A DNA stretch of 47,193 nt from an uncultured beta proteobacterium (GTDB lineage: Bacteria; Pseudomonadota; Gammaproteobacteria; Burkholderiales; Burkholderiaceae_C), in contig CAIVLG010000123.1 in NCBI GenBank assembly GCA_903906695.1, forward strand, positions 1-47,193, written 5' to 3'. The notes under the pieces were generated by a model. The model was given only the letters and a program-made list of their open reading frames with translations, was not told the origin of the DNA and ran no database searches. The translations under genes and the position numbers were made by a program. Within the stretch, counting starts at the first letter, position 1, and each line of letters starts with the position of its first letter. This document shows positions 8,134-16,940 of this stretch, one piece after another.

Positions 8134-8925
8134 ATGAACTTCACCAATTTCTCCAAGTCCCAACCATTCGCCACAGCATGTCGCGGTCTTGCCATTGGCG
8201 CTGTCCTGCAGACGCTGTGCGCCGCCAGCGCGCAGGCACAGACTGCTGTGCCTGATCAACTGGTCGGCGTTTTGGGCGGTGCGGTCTTTGCCACTCAGAG
8301 CGTGGTGGTCTCGAAAAGCAATTCGATGGCAGTGCTGCCGTATGCCTTGCTCGACTATGGGCGTTTCTTTGCCCGGGTCGAGACGCTGGGGGTCAAGACA
8401 CTGCCGCTGGGTTATGGCCATCTGGAGTTGGTGGCGCGCTTCAGTCTGGAAGGTTTCAAGGCCGACACGGCTGCACTTCAGGGCATCAATGACCGCAGCA
8501 ATCCGTGGCCGGTCGGCATCGGCACTTTTCAGGAAACGCCGCTCGGTGCCGTCATGCTCAACGCGTTCTATGACACGACGTCGGGTGGCTCCATGCTGGA
8601 GTCGATCTACATTGGGAAATTCAAGCTTGGATCATTGCCGCTCTATCCCGAACTCGGCCTCGAATGGCGCAGCGACAAGTATGTCAATCAGCTGTATGGC
8701 GTGTCCCTTGCCGAATCACGAGCCAGTGCCTTTGCGGCCTACACGGCGGGCGCCTCCGCCATGCCCTGGCTGGGCCTTGCAACAAAAGTGGCGCTGGGCG
8801 ATCAGTGGGTGCTCAGCATGCAATGGCGTCACAAATGGCTCGATGACGCAATCAAGAACAGCCCGCTGGTCAACGTCAAGACCCAGGATACCGCCTATGT
8901 CGCGGTGTCCTACGAATTCAAATAG
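8134..8925 (+). CDS. MipA/OmpV family outer-membrane protein
   Basis: A 263-residue protein with a signal peptide (hydrophobic GLAIGAVLQTLCAASAQAQ, cleaved after AQA) and alternating amphipathic strands ending in YVAVSYEFK, the terminal aromatic pattern of an outer-membrane beta-barrel. The length, LLDYGRFFARVETLG and the overall pattern fit the MipA/OmpV family, which has roles in scaffold or antibiotic-binding functions in some species. I use ATG 8134, since earlier in-frame starts add a non-signal extension. Its last 8 nt overlap the convergent AraC-family gene, so no separate terminator is available. Confidence 0.82.
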   Translation: MNFTNFSKSQPFATACRGLAIGAVLQTLCAASAQAQTAVPDQLVGVLGGAVFATQSVVVSKSNSMAVLPYALLDYGRFFARVETLGVKTLPLGYGHLELVARFSLEGFKADTAALQGINDRSNPWPVGIGTFQETPLGAVMLNAFYDTTSGGSMLESIYIGKFKLGSLPLYPELGLEWRSDKYVNQLYGVSLAESRASAFAAYTAGASAMPWLGLATKVALGDQWVLSMQWRHKWLDDAIKNSPLVNVKTQDTAYVAVSYEFK

Positions 8926-9946
8926 GGTTGTCGACTGCTGAGTGACGAAACGCCGCTGGTGATTGCCCCGACCAGGCCTTGAAGGCGCGGATAAAGCTTT
9001 TTTCATTCCGGAAGCCAACCGCCTCGGCCACTTGTTTGATCGGACGTGAGGTTCGCAGCAACAGATCGCGGGCGCGGCTTTGACGCACCTCGTCTTTGAG
9101 CGATTGCAGTGAAGCGCCTTTTTCCTTCAAACGGCGATGCAGTGTGCGCGGCGACACGTGGAGCAGTTCGGCCAGATTCTCGGCACTACGGCTTTGCGCC
9201 GGTTGCGCGGCCAGCAAATGGCGAACGCGCGTCAGCAACAGTCGGTCGCGGCGGTATTGCAGCACGGTCAGCGGCAGCGCGCGCTGCAGCATCTGATTCA
9301 AAGCCTGTTCATCGCGTCGCAGCGGCAAGGCCAGATAGCGTGCATCGAAGCGGATGCCGGCTGGTGTGCAGTTGAATTGCGTTGGACCAGAGAACAGCAC
9401 GCCATAGACGTCGGCGTGCTTTGGCGTACGGAACGGGAATTGCGCGCCCTGCAGCGGGATGCGTGAATCGATCAACCAGCAGGCCAGTCCGTGGACATTG
9501 CGCAGCACCGACACCAGACAGAACTCGCGCAGCGCGCCCAGGTCCCGCTGTTCGGTGATGGCCAGCGTTGCGGTGTCACCCGTGATGATCAATTGCAGCG
9601 CGATGTCGTCGGTGATCAGGGCGTGATGGCGACACCAGCGCTTCAGAGCCATGCCCAGACTGCCGGCACTGAGCGAGGCACGCGCCAGCATCCCATAGCT
9701 GCCCCAGGGCAGGCGCCGACTGAACCAGCCCAGCGCCTCATCATCGAGTTCCTGCATCGCAGCGCCCGAGATGCACTCCATTTGCGCAGCGCTGATGCGG
9801 GACGCCGGATCGGACAGGCTACCTGGCGTGATTTGTGCCAGCTTCAATGCCTTGTTCGGCGACAGGCCACGCTTTACGTAAGCTTGCACAATCGCATTGA
9901 CAAAGGCGATCGGCGTCACCTTCTGTGGAACTTGGTGCTGGGGCAT
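8918..9946 (-). CDS. AraC-family transcriptional regulator
   Basis: A 342-residue regulator. Residues about 20-205 form an AraC-type ligand-binding domain of the PF12625-like group (IVQAYVKRGLSPNKALKLAQI). Residues about 240-335 carry the double helix-turn-helix, with LAELLHVSPRTLHRRLKEKG and IKQVAEAVGFRNEKSFIRAFKAWSGQSPAAFR. It faces away from the methylcrotonyl-CoA carboxylase operon across a 135-nt gap, which suggests that it controls that operon in response to a metabolite of leucine or another branched substrate. That link is inferred from position. The 3' end overlaps the mipA-like gene by 8 nt. Confidence 0.92.
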   Translation of the reverse strand: MPQHQVPQKVTPIAFVNAIVQAYVKRGLSPNKALKLAQITPGSLSDPASRISAAQMECISGAAMQELDDEALGWFSRRLPWGSYGMLARASLSAGSLGMALKRWCRHHALITDDIALQLIITGDTATLAITEQRDLGALREFCLVSVLRNVHGLACWLIDSRIPLQGAQFPFRTPKHADVYGVLFSGPTQFNCTPAGIRFDARYLALPLRRDEQALNQMLQRALPLTVLQYRRDRLLLTRVRHLLAAQPAQSRSAENLAELLHVSPRTLHRRLKEKGASLQSLKDEVRQSRARDLLLRTSRPIKQVAEAVGFRNEKSFIRAFKAWSGQSPAAFRHSAVDNPI

Positions 9947-10081
9947 GGGCCAGAGTATGCATTGCTATGGCAGGATTTGCAACCTCGATGACGCTCCATG
10001 CAGGCGTAGTTCTTCTATGCTCAGGGCGGTAGACAATGGCGAGCGGCGCCAACGCCGCTTTTGAATTTGAGGAGCAACACC

Positions 10082-11704
10082 ATGCCCGTTCTGGAGACGA
10101 AACTAAAACCCCGGTCGGCTGAATTTCAGTCCAACGCCAAGGCTATGCGAGCGCTGGTCGATGACCTCAACGTCCAGATTGCCAAGGCGGCTCTGGGCGG
10201 TGGTGAAGCGGCGCGAGCCAAGCACACCGGTCGTGGCAAGCTGCTGCCGCGTGACCGCATCCAGATGCTGCTGGACCCCGGTACGCCGTTTCTGGAAGTC
10301 TCGCCGCTGGCGGCGATGGGGCTGTACCGGGACCGCGACGGCAGCGACAGCGCGCCGAGCGCCGGCGTCGTTTGCGGCATTGGTCGTGTCGAAGGCATTG
10401 ACTGCATGATTGTGTGCAACGACGCCACGGTCAAGGGCGGCAGCTATTTCCCGATGACGGTCAAGAAGCACCTGCGGGCGCAGGAAATTGCGCAGCAGAA
10501 CCGTCTGCCCTGCATCTATCTGGTCGATTCGGGCGGTGCCAATTTGCCGACGCAGGACGAGGTGTTTCCCGATCGGGAACATTTTGGGCGCATCTTCTTC
10601 AACCAGGCGAACATGAGTGCACTCGGCATTGCGCAGATTGCGGTGGTCATGGGCAGTTGCACCGCCGGTGGCGCTTATGTGCCGGCCATGAGCGATGAGA
10701 CCATCATCGTCCGGAACCAGGGCACGATTTTTCTGGGCGGCCCGCCGCTGGTGAAAGCGGCCACCGGGGAGGTCGTGAGCGCCGAGGATCTCGGCGGTGG
10801 CGACGTCCACACGCGCTTGTCGGGCGTCGCTGACCATCTGGCGCAGAACGACCTGCATGCGCTGGCGCTGGCGCGTCAGGCGGTCGCACACCTGAACAAG
10901 AAGAAGGCGATTTCGACCGCCGTGCAGGCACCGGTGGCGCCCAAATTCGCCGCGGAGGAACTGTATGGCGTGATCCCGACCGATACCCGCAAGCCCTACG
11001 ATGTGCGTGAGATCATTGCCCGCATCGTCGATGGCAGTGAGTTCCATGAATTCAAGCCGCGCTACGGTACGACGCTGGTCACCGGTTTCGCCCACATCGA
11101 CGGCATGCCGGTTGGCATCATCGCCAACAACGGCATCCTGTTCAGCGAATCGGCGCTGAAGGGCGCGCACTTTATCGAACTGTGCTGCCAACGCAAGATT
11201 GCCTTGGTCTTCCTGCAGAACATCACCGGCTTCATGGTCGGTCGCAAATATGAAAACGAAGGCATCGCGCGCAATGGCGCCAAGATGGTGACGGCGGTGG
11301 CGACGGCGGCGGTGCCCAAATTCACCATCATCATCGGTGGCAGTTTCGGCGCCGGCAACTACGGCATGTGTGGCCGCGCCTACAGCCCGCGCTTTTTATG
11401 GATGTGGCCCAACGCCAGAATTTCCGTGATGGGCGGCGAACAGGCCGCCAGCGTGCTGGCAACGGTCCGGCGCGATGGCATCGAGGAACGTGGCGGCAAC
11501 TGGAGCAAGGAAGAGGAAGAAGCCTTCAGGGCGCCGATCCGCAACCAGTACGAGAGCCAGGGCCACCCCTATTTCGCCACGGCGCGCCTGTGGGACGACG
11601 GCATCATCGACCCGGCCGATACGCGCCGTGTGCTGGCGCTGGGGCTCAGCGCTGCGCTCAATGCGCCGATACCCGACACCCAGTTTGGCCTGTTCAGGAT
11701 GTAA
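10082..11704 (+). CDS. liuB: 3-methylcrotonyl-CoA carboxylase beta (carboxyltransferase) subunit
   Basis: A 540-residue carboxyltransferase of the biotin-dependent acyl-CoA carboxylase family. It carries [62 protein letters not shown] and [19 protein letters not shown], with glycine-rich oxyanion segments in both crotonase-like halves. It transfers carboxyl from biotin to 3-methylcrotonyl-CoA in leucine degradation. The substrate is inferred from adjacency to the biotin subunit and HMG-CoA lyase; geranyl-CoA carboxylase is the main alternative. GAGGAG 8 nt upstream fixes the ATG at 10082. It is first in a rightward operon. Confidence 0.93.
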   Translation: MPVLETKLKPRSAEFQSNAKAMRALVDDLNVQIAKAALGGGEAARAKHTGRGKLLPRDRIQMLLDPGTPFLEVSPLAAMGLYRDRDGSDSAPSAGVVCGIGRVEGIDCMIVCNDATVKGGSYFPMTVKKHLRAQEIAQQNRLPCIYLVDSGGANLPTQDEVFPDREHFGRIFFNQANMSALGIAQIAVVMGSCTAGGAYVPAMSDETIIVRNQGTIFLGGPPLVKAATGEVVSAEDLGGGDVHTRLSGVADHLAQNDLHALALARQAVAHLNKKKAISTAVQAPVAPKFAAEELYGVIPTDTRKPYDVREIIARIVDGSEFHEFKPRYGTTLVTGFAHIDGMPVGIIANNGILFSESALKGAHFIELCCQRKIALVFLQNITGFMVGRKYENEGIARNGAKMVTAVATAAVPKFTIIIGGSFGAGNYGMCGRAYSPRFLWMWPNARISVMGGEQAASVLATVRRDGIEERGGNWSKEEEEAFRAPIRNQYESQGHPYFATARLWDDGIIDPADTRRVLALGLSAALNAPIPDTQFGLFRM

Positions 11705-11717
11705 GGGAGAGACCCAA

Positions 11718-13751
11718 ATGTTTAACAAGATCCTCATTGCCAATCGCGGCGAGATCGCCTGCCGAGTGGCTGCCACCGCGCGGCGCATGGCCATCAAAAC
11801 GGTGGCGGTCTATTCTGATGCGGATGCCAACGCCAAGCATGTCAGCGCCTGTGACGAAGCGGTTCACGTCGGCGGAAGTTCACCCAAGGACAGCTACCTG
11901 CGATGGGAAAAAATCATTGCCGCAGCGCAGGCCACCGGGGCGCAGGCGATCCACCCGGGCTACGGCTTCTTGAGTGAGAACGAGGAGTTCGCTCAGGCCT
12001 GTGCTGATGCGGGGCTGGTGTTCATTGGCCCACCAGCCTCAAGCATCAAGGCGATGGGGCTGAAAGCGGAATCCAAGCGCCTGATGGGCTTGGCGGGGGT
12101 GCCGCTGGTGCCGGGTTACCACGGAGCCGACCAGGACCCGGCACTGCTGCAGCGCGAGGCCGACGCCATCGGTTACCCGGTGCTGATCAAGGCCAGCGCG
12201 GGCGGCGGTGGCAAGGGCATGCGGGCCGTCGACAAGGTCGAAGATTTCGCCGCGGCGCTGGCCAGTTGCAAGCGCGAAGCGGTCAACAGCTTTGGTGATG
12301 ATGCTGTGCTGATCGAGAAGTACGTGCAGCGTCCGCGCCACATCGAAATTCAGGTCTTTGGTGACACGCAGGGCAACTACGTTTACCTGTTCGAGCGCGA
12401 CTGCTCGGTGCAGCGCCGCCATCAAAAAGTCCTTGAAGAAGCGCCGGCGCCGGGCATGACACCGGCTCTGCGCAAACAGATGGGTGAGGCTGCCGTGGCG
12501 GCAGCACGCGCAGTCAATTACGTCGGTGCCGGCACTGTCGAGTTCATCGTCGAGCAGCGCCCCGATGGCAGCATGAATTTCTTCTTTATGGAGATGAATA
12601 CGCGCCTGCAGGTAGAGCACCCGATCACTGAAGCCATCACCGGACAGGACCTGGTCGAGTGGCAGTTGCGTGTGGCCTCAGGTCAGCCTTTGCCTTTGCA
12701 GCAGGAACAGCTCAAGCTGAGCGGTCACGCGATCGAGGCGCGAATTTGCGCTGAAAACCCGGACAACAACTTCATGCCGGCGACCGGCACGCTGCATGTT
12801 TATGAACTACCCGATTGCGTGACCTTCGAGCGCGGCAACCTGGGGTCAAGCCCGGTGGTGCGGGTCGATTCCGGGGTCCGTCAGGGCGACCCGATTTCGC
12901 CGTTCTACGACTCCATGATTGCCAAGTTGATCGTGCATGGCGAAACCCGCGTCCAGGCTTTGGCACGGCTCGATGTGGCACTGGCGAATACGCACATCGT
13001 CGGGCTGAACACCAATGTCCAGTTCTTGCGCAACGTGGTGCAAAGCCGCTCCTTTGTGCAGGCCGAACTGGATACGGCATTGATCCCGCGCGAGGCGGCG
13101 ACCCTGTTCAAGCAGGAGAAAGTTGGCCTCGCTTTGGCAGTGGCCGGTGCCATCGGCGACACGCTGCTGCAGGAACAGGCTCGCGAAACAAGTCTGGCGG
13201 CGCAAGCCCAATGGCTGGACCCCTGGGCGCGGCGCGATGGCTGGCGCTCGCACGGCCCGAGCACCCGCCGGTTTGACTTTGAGTTCGCCGGTGCCGCGCA
13301 GTTGGTGCAGATGACGACGCTGCACGACGGCGCGCTGCAGCTCGAGGTGGCAGGCGAAATCGGCCTGTTCTCATTTGCCGCCGTCACCCATGGGATCGAC
13401 GTGCGCCTGGGCGAGCGGCGCCAGATACTCTCTGTTTACCGCCACGGCGCCATCGCCCATATCTTCTCGGCGCAAGGCGCAACCCAGATCACGGCCATTG
13501 ATGCGCTGGCCCACGCCGGTGACAACGCGGTCGATGGCGGTCGTCTGACGGCGCCGATGCCGGGCAAGGTGGTGTCCTTCGCTGTGAAAGTCGGCGACAA
13601 GGTCAGAATCGGCCAGGCGCTCGCGGTGCTCGATGCCATGAAAATGGAGCACACCATTGCTGCGCCGATGGATGGCGTGGTGGCCGAACTGCTGTTCGCA
13701 CCAGGCGACCAGGTGACCGAGGGTGCCGAACTGCTCAAGCTGGTGGCCTGA
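11718..13751 (+). CDS. liuD: 3-methylcrotonyl-CoA carboxylase alpha (biotin) subunit
   Basis: A 677-residue protein with an N-terminal biotin carboxylase domain (IANRGEIACRVAATARRM; ATP-grasp loop KASAGGGGKGMR; RDCSVQRRHQKVLEEAPAP; EMNTRLQVEHPITE). A variable linking domain at about residues 450-600 follows, then a biotinyl domain with the carrier Lys642 in DAMKMEHTIAAPMDG. It carboxylates biotin with bicarbonate and ATP for the beta subunit encoded 13 nt upstream. The start at 11718 follows AAGGGAGAG. Length and domain order match LiuD/MccA; a propionyl- or geranyl-CoA carboxylase is less likely given the neighbouring HMG-CoA lyase. Confidence 0.94.
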   Translation: MFNKILIANRGEIACRVAATARRMAIKTVAVYSDADANAKHVSACDEAVHVGGSSPKDSYLRWEKIIAAAQATGAQAIHPGYGFLSENEEFAQACADAGLVFIGPPASSIKAMGLKAESKRLMGLAGVPLVPGYHGADQDPALLQREADAIGYPVLIKASAGGGGKGMRAVDKVEDFAAALASCKREAVNSFGDDAVLIEKYVQRPRHIEIQVFGDTQGNYVYLFERDCSVQRRHQKVLEEAPAPGMTPALRKQMGEAAVAAARAVNYVGAGTVEFIVEQRPDGSMNFFFMEMNTRLQVEHPITEAITGQDLVEWQLRVASGQPLPLQQEQLKLSGHAIEARICAENPDNNFMPATGTLHVYELPDCVTFERGNLGSSPVVRVDSGVRQGDPISPFYDSMIAKLIVHGETRVQALARLDVALANTHIVGLNTNVQFLRNVVQSRSFVQAELDTALIPREAATLFKQEKVGLALAVAGAIGDTLLQEQARETSLAAQAQWLDPWARRDGWRSHGPSTRRFDFEFAGAAQLVQMTTLHDGALQLEVAGEIGLFSFAAVTHGIDVRLGERRQILSVYRHGAIAHIFSAQGATQITAIDALAHAGDNAVDGGRLTAPMPGKVVSFAVKVGDKVRIGQALAVLDAMKMEHTIAAPMDGVVAELLFAPGDQVTEGAELLKLVA

Positions 13752-13781
13752 CGGCCTGTTTTCGGGGTACGCTTGCGACTC

Positions 13782-14702
13782 ATGAAAATTGCTTTTTGTT
13801 GTACCGGTACGAAACCTGAGCCCTGGATCGAGGGCTTGAGGGCGGCCCTGCCCGGCGCCGCGGTGGAGGTTTGGCAAGCCGGTGCAAGGGCGGCCGACCA
13901 CGCCGTCGTGTGGGCACCGCCGCAACAGTTCTTCGATGAGCAGCCACAGCTCAAGGGCGTCTTCAATATCGGCGCTGGTGTCGACGCCTTGCTGAAATTG
14001 AAGCTACCGCCAAAGGCCACCGTGGTACGGCTCGACGATGCCGGCATGTCGGTCCAGATGGCGGAGTATGTTTGCCATGCCGTGATCCGCCATTTTCGCG
14101 AATTTGATGCTTACGAGGCCGATATAAGAGTAGGCAAATGGTCCTACCGCAAGCCAGCCGAGCGCTCCGACTTCCCGATTGGTGTCATGGGTCTGGGCGT
14201 GCTCGGCGAGCGGGTTGCCAGGGCGCTGACGCAGTTTGAATTCCCGGTCATGGGATGGAGTCGCTCGGTCAAACAAATTTCGGGTGTGCGCTGCTTCGCC
14301 AGCGCGGCGCAGTTCGACGATTTTCTGGCGGCGAGCAGGGTGCTGGTCAATCTGTTGCCGCTGACTGCAGAGACCCTGAACATCATGCGCCTCGATACCC
14401 TGTCGAAATTGCAGCCTGGCGGCTACGTGATCAATGTGGCGCGCGGCGCGCATCTGGTCGATGAGGACCTGCTGACCTTGCTTGACAGCGGTCACCTCGC
14501 TGGCGCCATGCTCGACGTGTTCCGCACCGAACCCTTGCCGCCGGTGCACCCGTTCTGGCAGCACCCCAAGATCACCATCACGCCCCACACTTCGGCGCGC
14601 ACCCTGCGCGACCAGAGCATTGCCCAGATTGCGGGCAAGATCCGCTCACTGGAAGCTGGGCAGCCGATTGCCGGCACCGTTGACCTGACGCGCGGTTATT
14701 GA
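13782..14702 (+). CDS. ghrA: Glyoxylate/hydroxypyruvate reductase A-like dehydrogenase
   Basis: A 306-residue D-2-hydroxyacid dehydrogenase. It shows the N-terminal KGVFNIGAGVDALL segment, an NAD(P)-binding motif GVMGLGVLGERVA, the catalytic Arg in NVARGAHLVDEDLL, the Glu in VFRTEPLPPVHPFW and the His in ITITPHTSA. The pattern is that of GhrA, which reduces glyoxylate and hydroxypyruvate. It lies 30 nt after liuD and 9 nt before HMG-CoA lyase. In many leucine clusters a methylglutaconyl-CoA hydratase occupies this interval, so its presence here is unusual. A role in leucine use is not implied by chemistry. Confidence 0.9.
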   Translation: MKIAFCCTGTKPEPWIEGLRAALPGAAVEVWQAGARAADHAVVWAPPQQFFDEQPQLKGVFNIGAGVDALLKLKLPPKATVVRLDDAGMSVQMAEYVCHAVIRHFREFDAYEADIRVGKWSYRKPAERSDFPIGVMGLGVLGERVARALTQFEFPVMGWSRSVKQISGVRCFASAAQFDDFLAASRVLVNLLPLTAETLNIMRLDTLSKLQPGGYVINVARGAHLVDEDLLTLLDSGHLAGAMLDVFRTEPLPPVHPFWQHPKITITPHTSARTLRDQSIAQIAGKIRSLEAGQPIAGTVDLTRGY

Positions 14703-14711
14703 GGAAACCAG

Positions 14712-15620
14712 ATGAATCTACCCCCCCATGTCAAGCTGGTTGAAGTCGGCCCGCGTGACGGCCTGCAGAATGAAAAGCAACCGGTGCCGGCGGCGATCAA
14801 GATCGAACTCGTGCACCGCTTGCAGGCGTCCGGTTTGAAAGAGATCGAAGTCACCAGTTTTGTGTCGCCCAAGTGGGTGCCGCAAATGGCCGACAACGCC
14901 GAAGTCATGGCCGGCATCGTGCGCTGGCCCGGTGTGCGCTACTCGGTGCTGACGCCGAACCTGCAGGGCTTCGAGGCGGCGCTCAAGTCAAAGCCCGACG
15001 AGATCGTGGTCTTCGGCGCTGCCAGCCAGGCCTTCAGCCGCAAGAACATCAACTGCAGCATTGCCGAGAGCATGGAGCGCTTTGCACCGGTGGTGCAGGC
15101 CGCGCTGGATGCCGGTATCTTCGTGCGCGGTGCCATGTCCTGCGCGGTCGGCTGCCCCTACGAGGGTGAGGTAGCGCCAGAGCGCGTTGGCTACCTTGCC
15201 GGGCTCATGAAGGGCATTGGTGTGCAGCACATTGGCGTCGCTGACACGATTGGCGTCGGGACACCGATCAAAGTGCAGCGCGCACTGGAGGCGACACTGA
15301 AGCATTTCAGCCTCGACCAGGTGTCGGGACATTTTCACGACACCTACGGTCAGGCGCTGGCCAATACGCTGGCGGCGCTGCAGATCGGTGTCTGGCAATT
15401 CGACACTTCGGTGGCAGGGCTCGGCGGCTGTCCGTTTGCCAAGGGCGCGACCGGCAATGTGGCAACCGAGGACGTGCTGTTCATGCTCGAAGGCATGGGC
15501 ATAGAGACTGGCGTTGACCTCGATAAGTTGATCGATGCCGGCAAGTTCATCAGCGACTTCCTGCAGCGCAAGCCAAATTCGCGCGCTGCCACTGCGCTGC
15601 TCAACAAGCGGGCTGGGTGA
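14712..15620 (+). CDS. liuE: Hydroxymethylglutaryl-CoA lyase
   Basis: A 302-residue DRE-TIM-family lyase that cleaves 3-hydroxy-3-methylglutaryl-CoA to acetoacetate and acetyl-CoA, the last step of leucine degradation. It has the N-terminal VEVGPRDGLQNE metal and substrate motif, the HFHDTYGQALAN histidine ligands, and the family signature AGLGGCPFAKGATGNVATED with active-site Cys240. Length and motifs are standard for the bacterial MvaB/LiuE type. The start follows a GAGGAAACC ribosome site. It abuts the next gene with no gap, so the operon continues rightward into small genes of other functions. Confidence 0.96.
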   Translation: MNLPPHVKLVEVGPRDGLQNEKQPVPAAIKIELVHRLQASGLKEIEVTSFVSPKWVPQMADNAEVMAGIVRWPGVRYSVLTPNLQGFEAALKSKPDEIVVFGAASQAFSRKNINCSIAESMERFAPVVQAALDAGIFVRGAMSCAVGCPYEGEVAPERVGYLAGLMKGIGVQHIGVADTIGVGTPIKVQRALEATLKHFSLDQVSGHFHDTYGQALANTLAALQIGVWQFDTSVAGLGGCPFAKGATGNVATEDVLFMLEGMGIETGVDLDKLIDAGKFISDFLQRKPNSRAATALLNKRAG

Positions 15621-16103
15621 ATGAGGGATCTTCCTGAAAGTGTGCAACGCGTGGTACTGGTGTTGCAGGCGGCAGGGCACCGGCACGCGCCGGTGCTGCT
15701 CGATGACGCCGCGCGCACCGCACAGCAAGCCGCTGACGCCTTGGGCATTGTGGTCGGCCAGATCGCCAAGAGCATTATTTTTCGGCGCCTGTCGGACGAC
15801 GTAGCGGTGCTGGTGGTGACCTCGGGCGACAAACGGGTCGATGAAAAGAAGGTGGAAGCGATGTTGGGTCCGCTGGGTCGTGCCGACGCGGCATTTGTCA
15901 AGGCCAAGACCGGCTATTCCATCGGCGGCGTGCCGCCGATAGCGCATCTGACTGCGTCCGTGACATTGATCGACCGCGAGTTGCAGCGCTTCGATGCCGT
16001 CTGGGCGGCCGCAGGGCACCCGCATGCCGTGTTCTGCCTTAGCCCTTCTGATCTGGTGCAACTGACCGGTGCACCGGTGGCCGACGTTGTGGTTTCGATA
16101 TGA
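15621..16103 (+). CDS. YbaK/EbsC-family (aminoacyl-tRNA deacylase-like) protein
   Basis: A 160-residue YbaK-fold protein. ALGIVVGQIAKSIIFRRL contains the conserved Lys equivalent to the essential Lys of Cys-tRNA(Pro) deacylase, and the GYSIGGVPPIAH loop is the typical G-GG-P motif of the substrate pocket. Members hydrolyse mischarged tRNAs; this subgroup (about 160 residues, YbaK-like but not YbaK proper) is often annotated only as YbaK/EbsC. It follows HMG-CoA lyase directly (the ATG comes after that gene's TGA) and its stop overlaps the next start by 4 nt. Confidence 0.87.
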   Translation: MRDLPESVQRVVLVLQAAGHRHAPVLLDDAARTAQQAADALGIVVGQIAKSIIFRRLSDDVAVLVVTSGDKRVDEKKVEAMLGPLGRADAAFVKAKTGYSIGGVPPIAHLTASVTLIDRELQRFDAVWAAAGHPHAVFCLSPSDLVQLTGAPVADVVVSI

Positions 16104-16285
16104 CGGTTGTAGAAACTGTGTTGTCTCCGTGCGTGTCAATCTGCCGCATGAGCGAATTGACCGGTTTGTGCGAAGGCTGCCTGCGTACGATCGAAGAGAT
16201 CGCCCAGTGGGGCAACGCTGATGAGGAAAGCAGGCGGGTCATCCTGTCACGTATAGCGCAGCGCCGCAACATGGAGCCATCATGA
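16100..16285 (+). CDS. DUF1289 small cysteine-rich protein
   Basis: A 61-residue protein with SPCVSICRMSELTGLCEGCLRTIEEIAQW, the DUF1289 signature of four cysteines in CxxxC...CxGCxRT form, followed by a helical tail (ESRRVILSRIAQRR). The cysteines probably hold a metal; no biochemical function is established. It overlaps both neighbours by 4 nt, so it is translated with the YbaK-like protein before it and the isomerase-like protein after it. Confidence 0.9.
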   Translation: MTVVETVLSPCVSICRMSELTGLCEGCLRTIEEIAQWGNADEESRRVILSRIAQRRNMEPS

Positions 16286-16932
16286 AGCAAATTACTTTCT
16301 ATCTGGATTTCATTTCACCCTACTCGTACCTGGCGTTCGAGAAGTTGCCGGTGGCGCTGATGGGACAGAGCTACAGTGTGACTTACAAACCGGTTCTATT
16401 TGCGGCCTTGCTCAAGCATCACGGACAACTTGGTCCGGCCGAGATGCCATCCAAGCGCGACTGGACCTATCGACAGGTGCTGTGGCTGGCGCAGCAGCAA
16501 GGTGTCGAACTGCAATTGCCGGCCAGTCATCCCTTCAACCCGCTGGCGTTGTTGCGGCTGGCTGTGGCCTGCGACCGGCAAGGATGGCCCAATCGCTATG
16601 TCTGCGAAACGGTGTTTCGACATGTCTGGCGTGGCGGCGCAGAGGCCGGCGACGCTGCGCGATTGCAGGCCTTGACGCAGAGTCTGAATCCGGCGCGGGC
16701 CTTGAACGGCGATGAGGTCAAGGCGCAACTGAAGGCGCACACCGACGAGGCGATCTCGCTCGGCGTTTTCGGTGTGCCGACCTTGGCGGTCGACGACAAA
16801 CTATTCTGGGGCTTCGATGCCTTGCCGATGCTGCGCGACTACCTTTCAGGCGGTGCCTGGTTTCAAGGCGATGGATGGGACGCGGCGACCAGGGTGACTA
16901 TCGGCGTCGCCCGATCAAACCAGGCCCCTTGA
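16282..16932 (+). CDS. 2-hydroxychromene-2-carboxylate isomerase (DsbA-family, kappa GST-like)
   Basis: A 216-residue thioredoxin-fold protein of the HCCA isomerase / kappa-class GST family. It begins ITFYLDFISPYSYLAFEKLP, where the Ser in SPYSY replaces a thiol and activates glutathione in characterised members. It also has FGVPTLAVDDKLFWGFD, the cis-Pro region and C-terminal motif, with a helical domain between. The naphthalene-pathway enzyme isomerises hydroxychromene carboxylate, but most genomic homologues have unknown substrates and no other aromatic genes are nearby. It is last in the operon; only 8 nt separate it from the convergent nucleotidyltransferase gene. Confidence 0.87.
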   Translation: MKQITFYLDFISPYSYLAFEKLPVALMGQSYSVTYKPVLFAALLKHHGQLGPAEMPSKRDWTYRQVLWLAQQQGVELQLPASHPFNPLALLRLAVACDRQGWPNRYVCETVFRHVWRGGAEAGDAARLQALTQSLNPARALNGDEVKAQLKAHTDEAISLGVFGVPTLAVDDKLFWGFDALPMLRDYLSGGAWFQGDGWDAATRVTIGVARSNQAP

Positions 16933-16940
16933 ACTGCCTC

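Noticed and set aside
7165..8421. 418-codon minus-strand open frame opposite the rhodanese and HAD genes
   Set aside because: Crosses three real genes on the other strand and shows no domain; shadow frame.
10103..11191. 362-codon minus-strand open frame opposite liuB
   Set aside because: Antisense to a highly conserved carboxyltransferase; composition is typical of a shadow frame.
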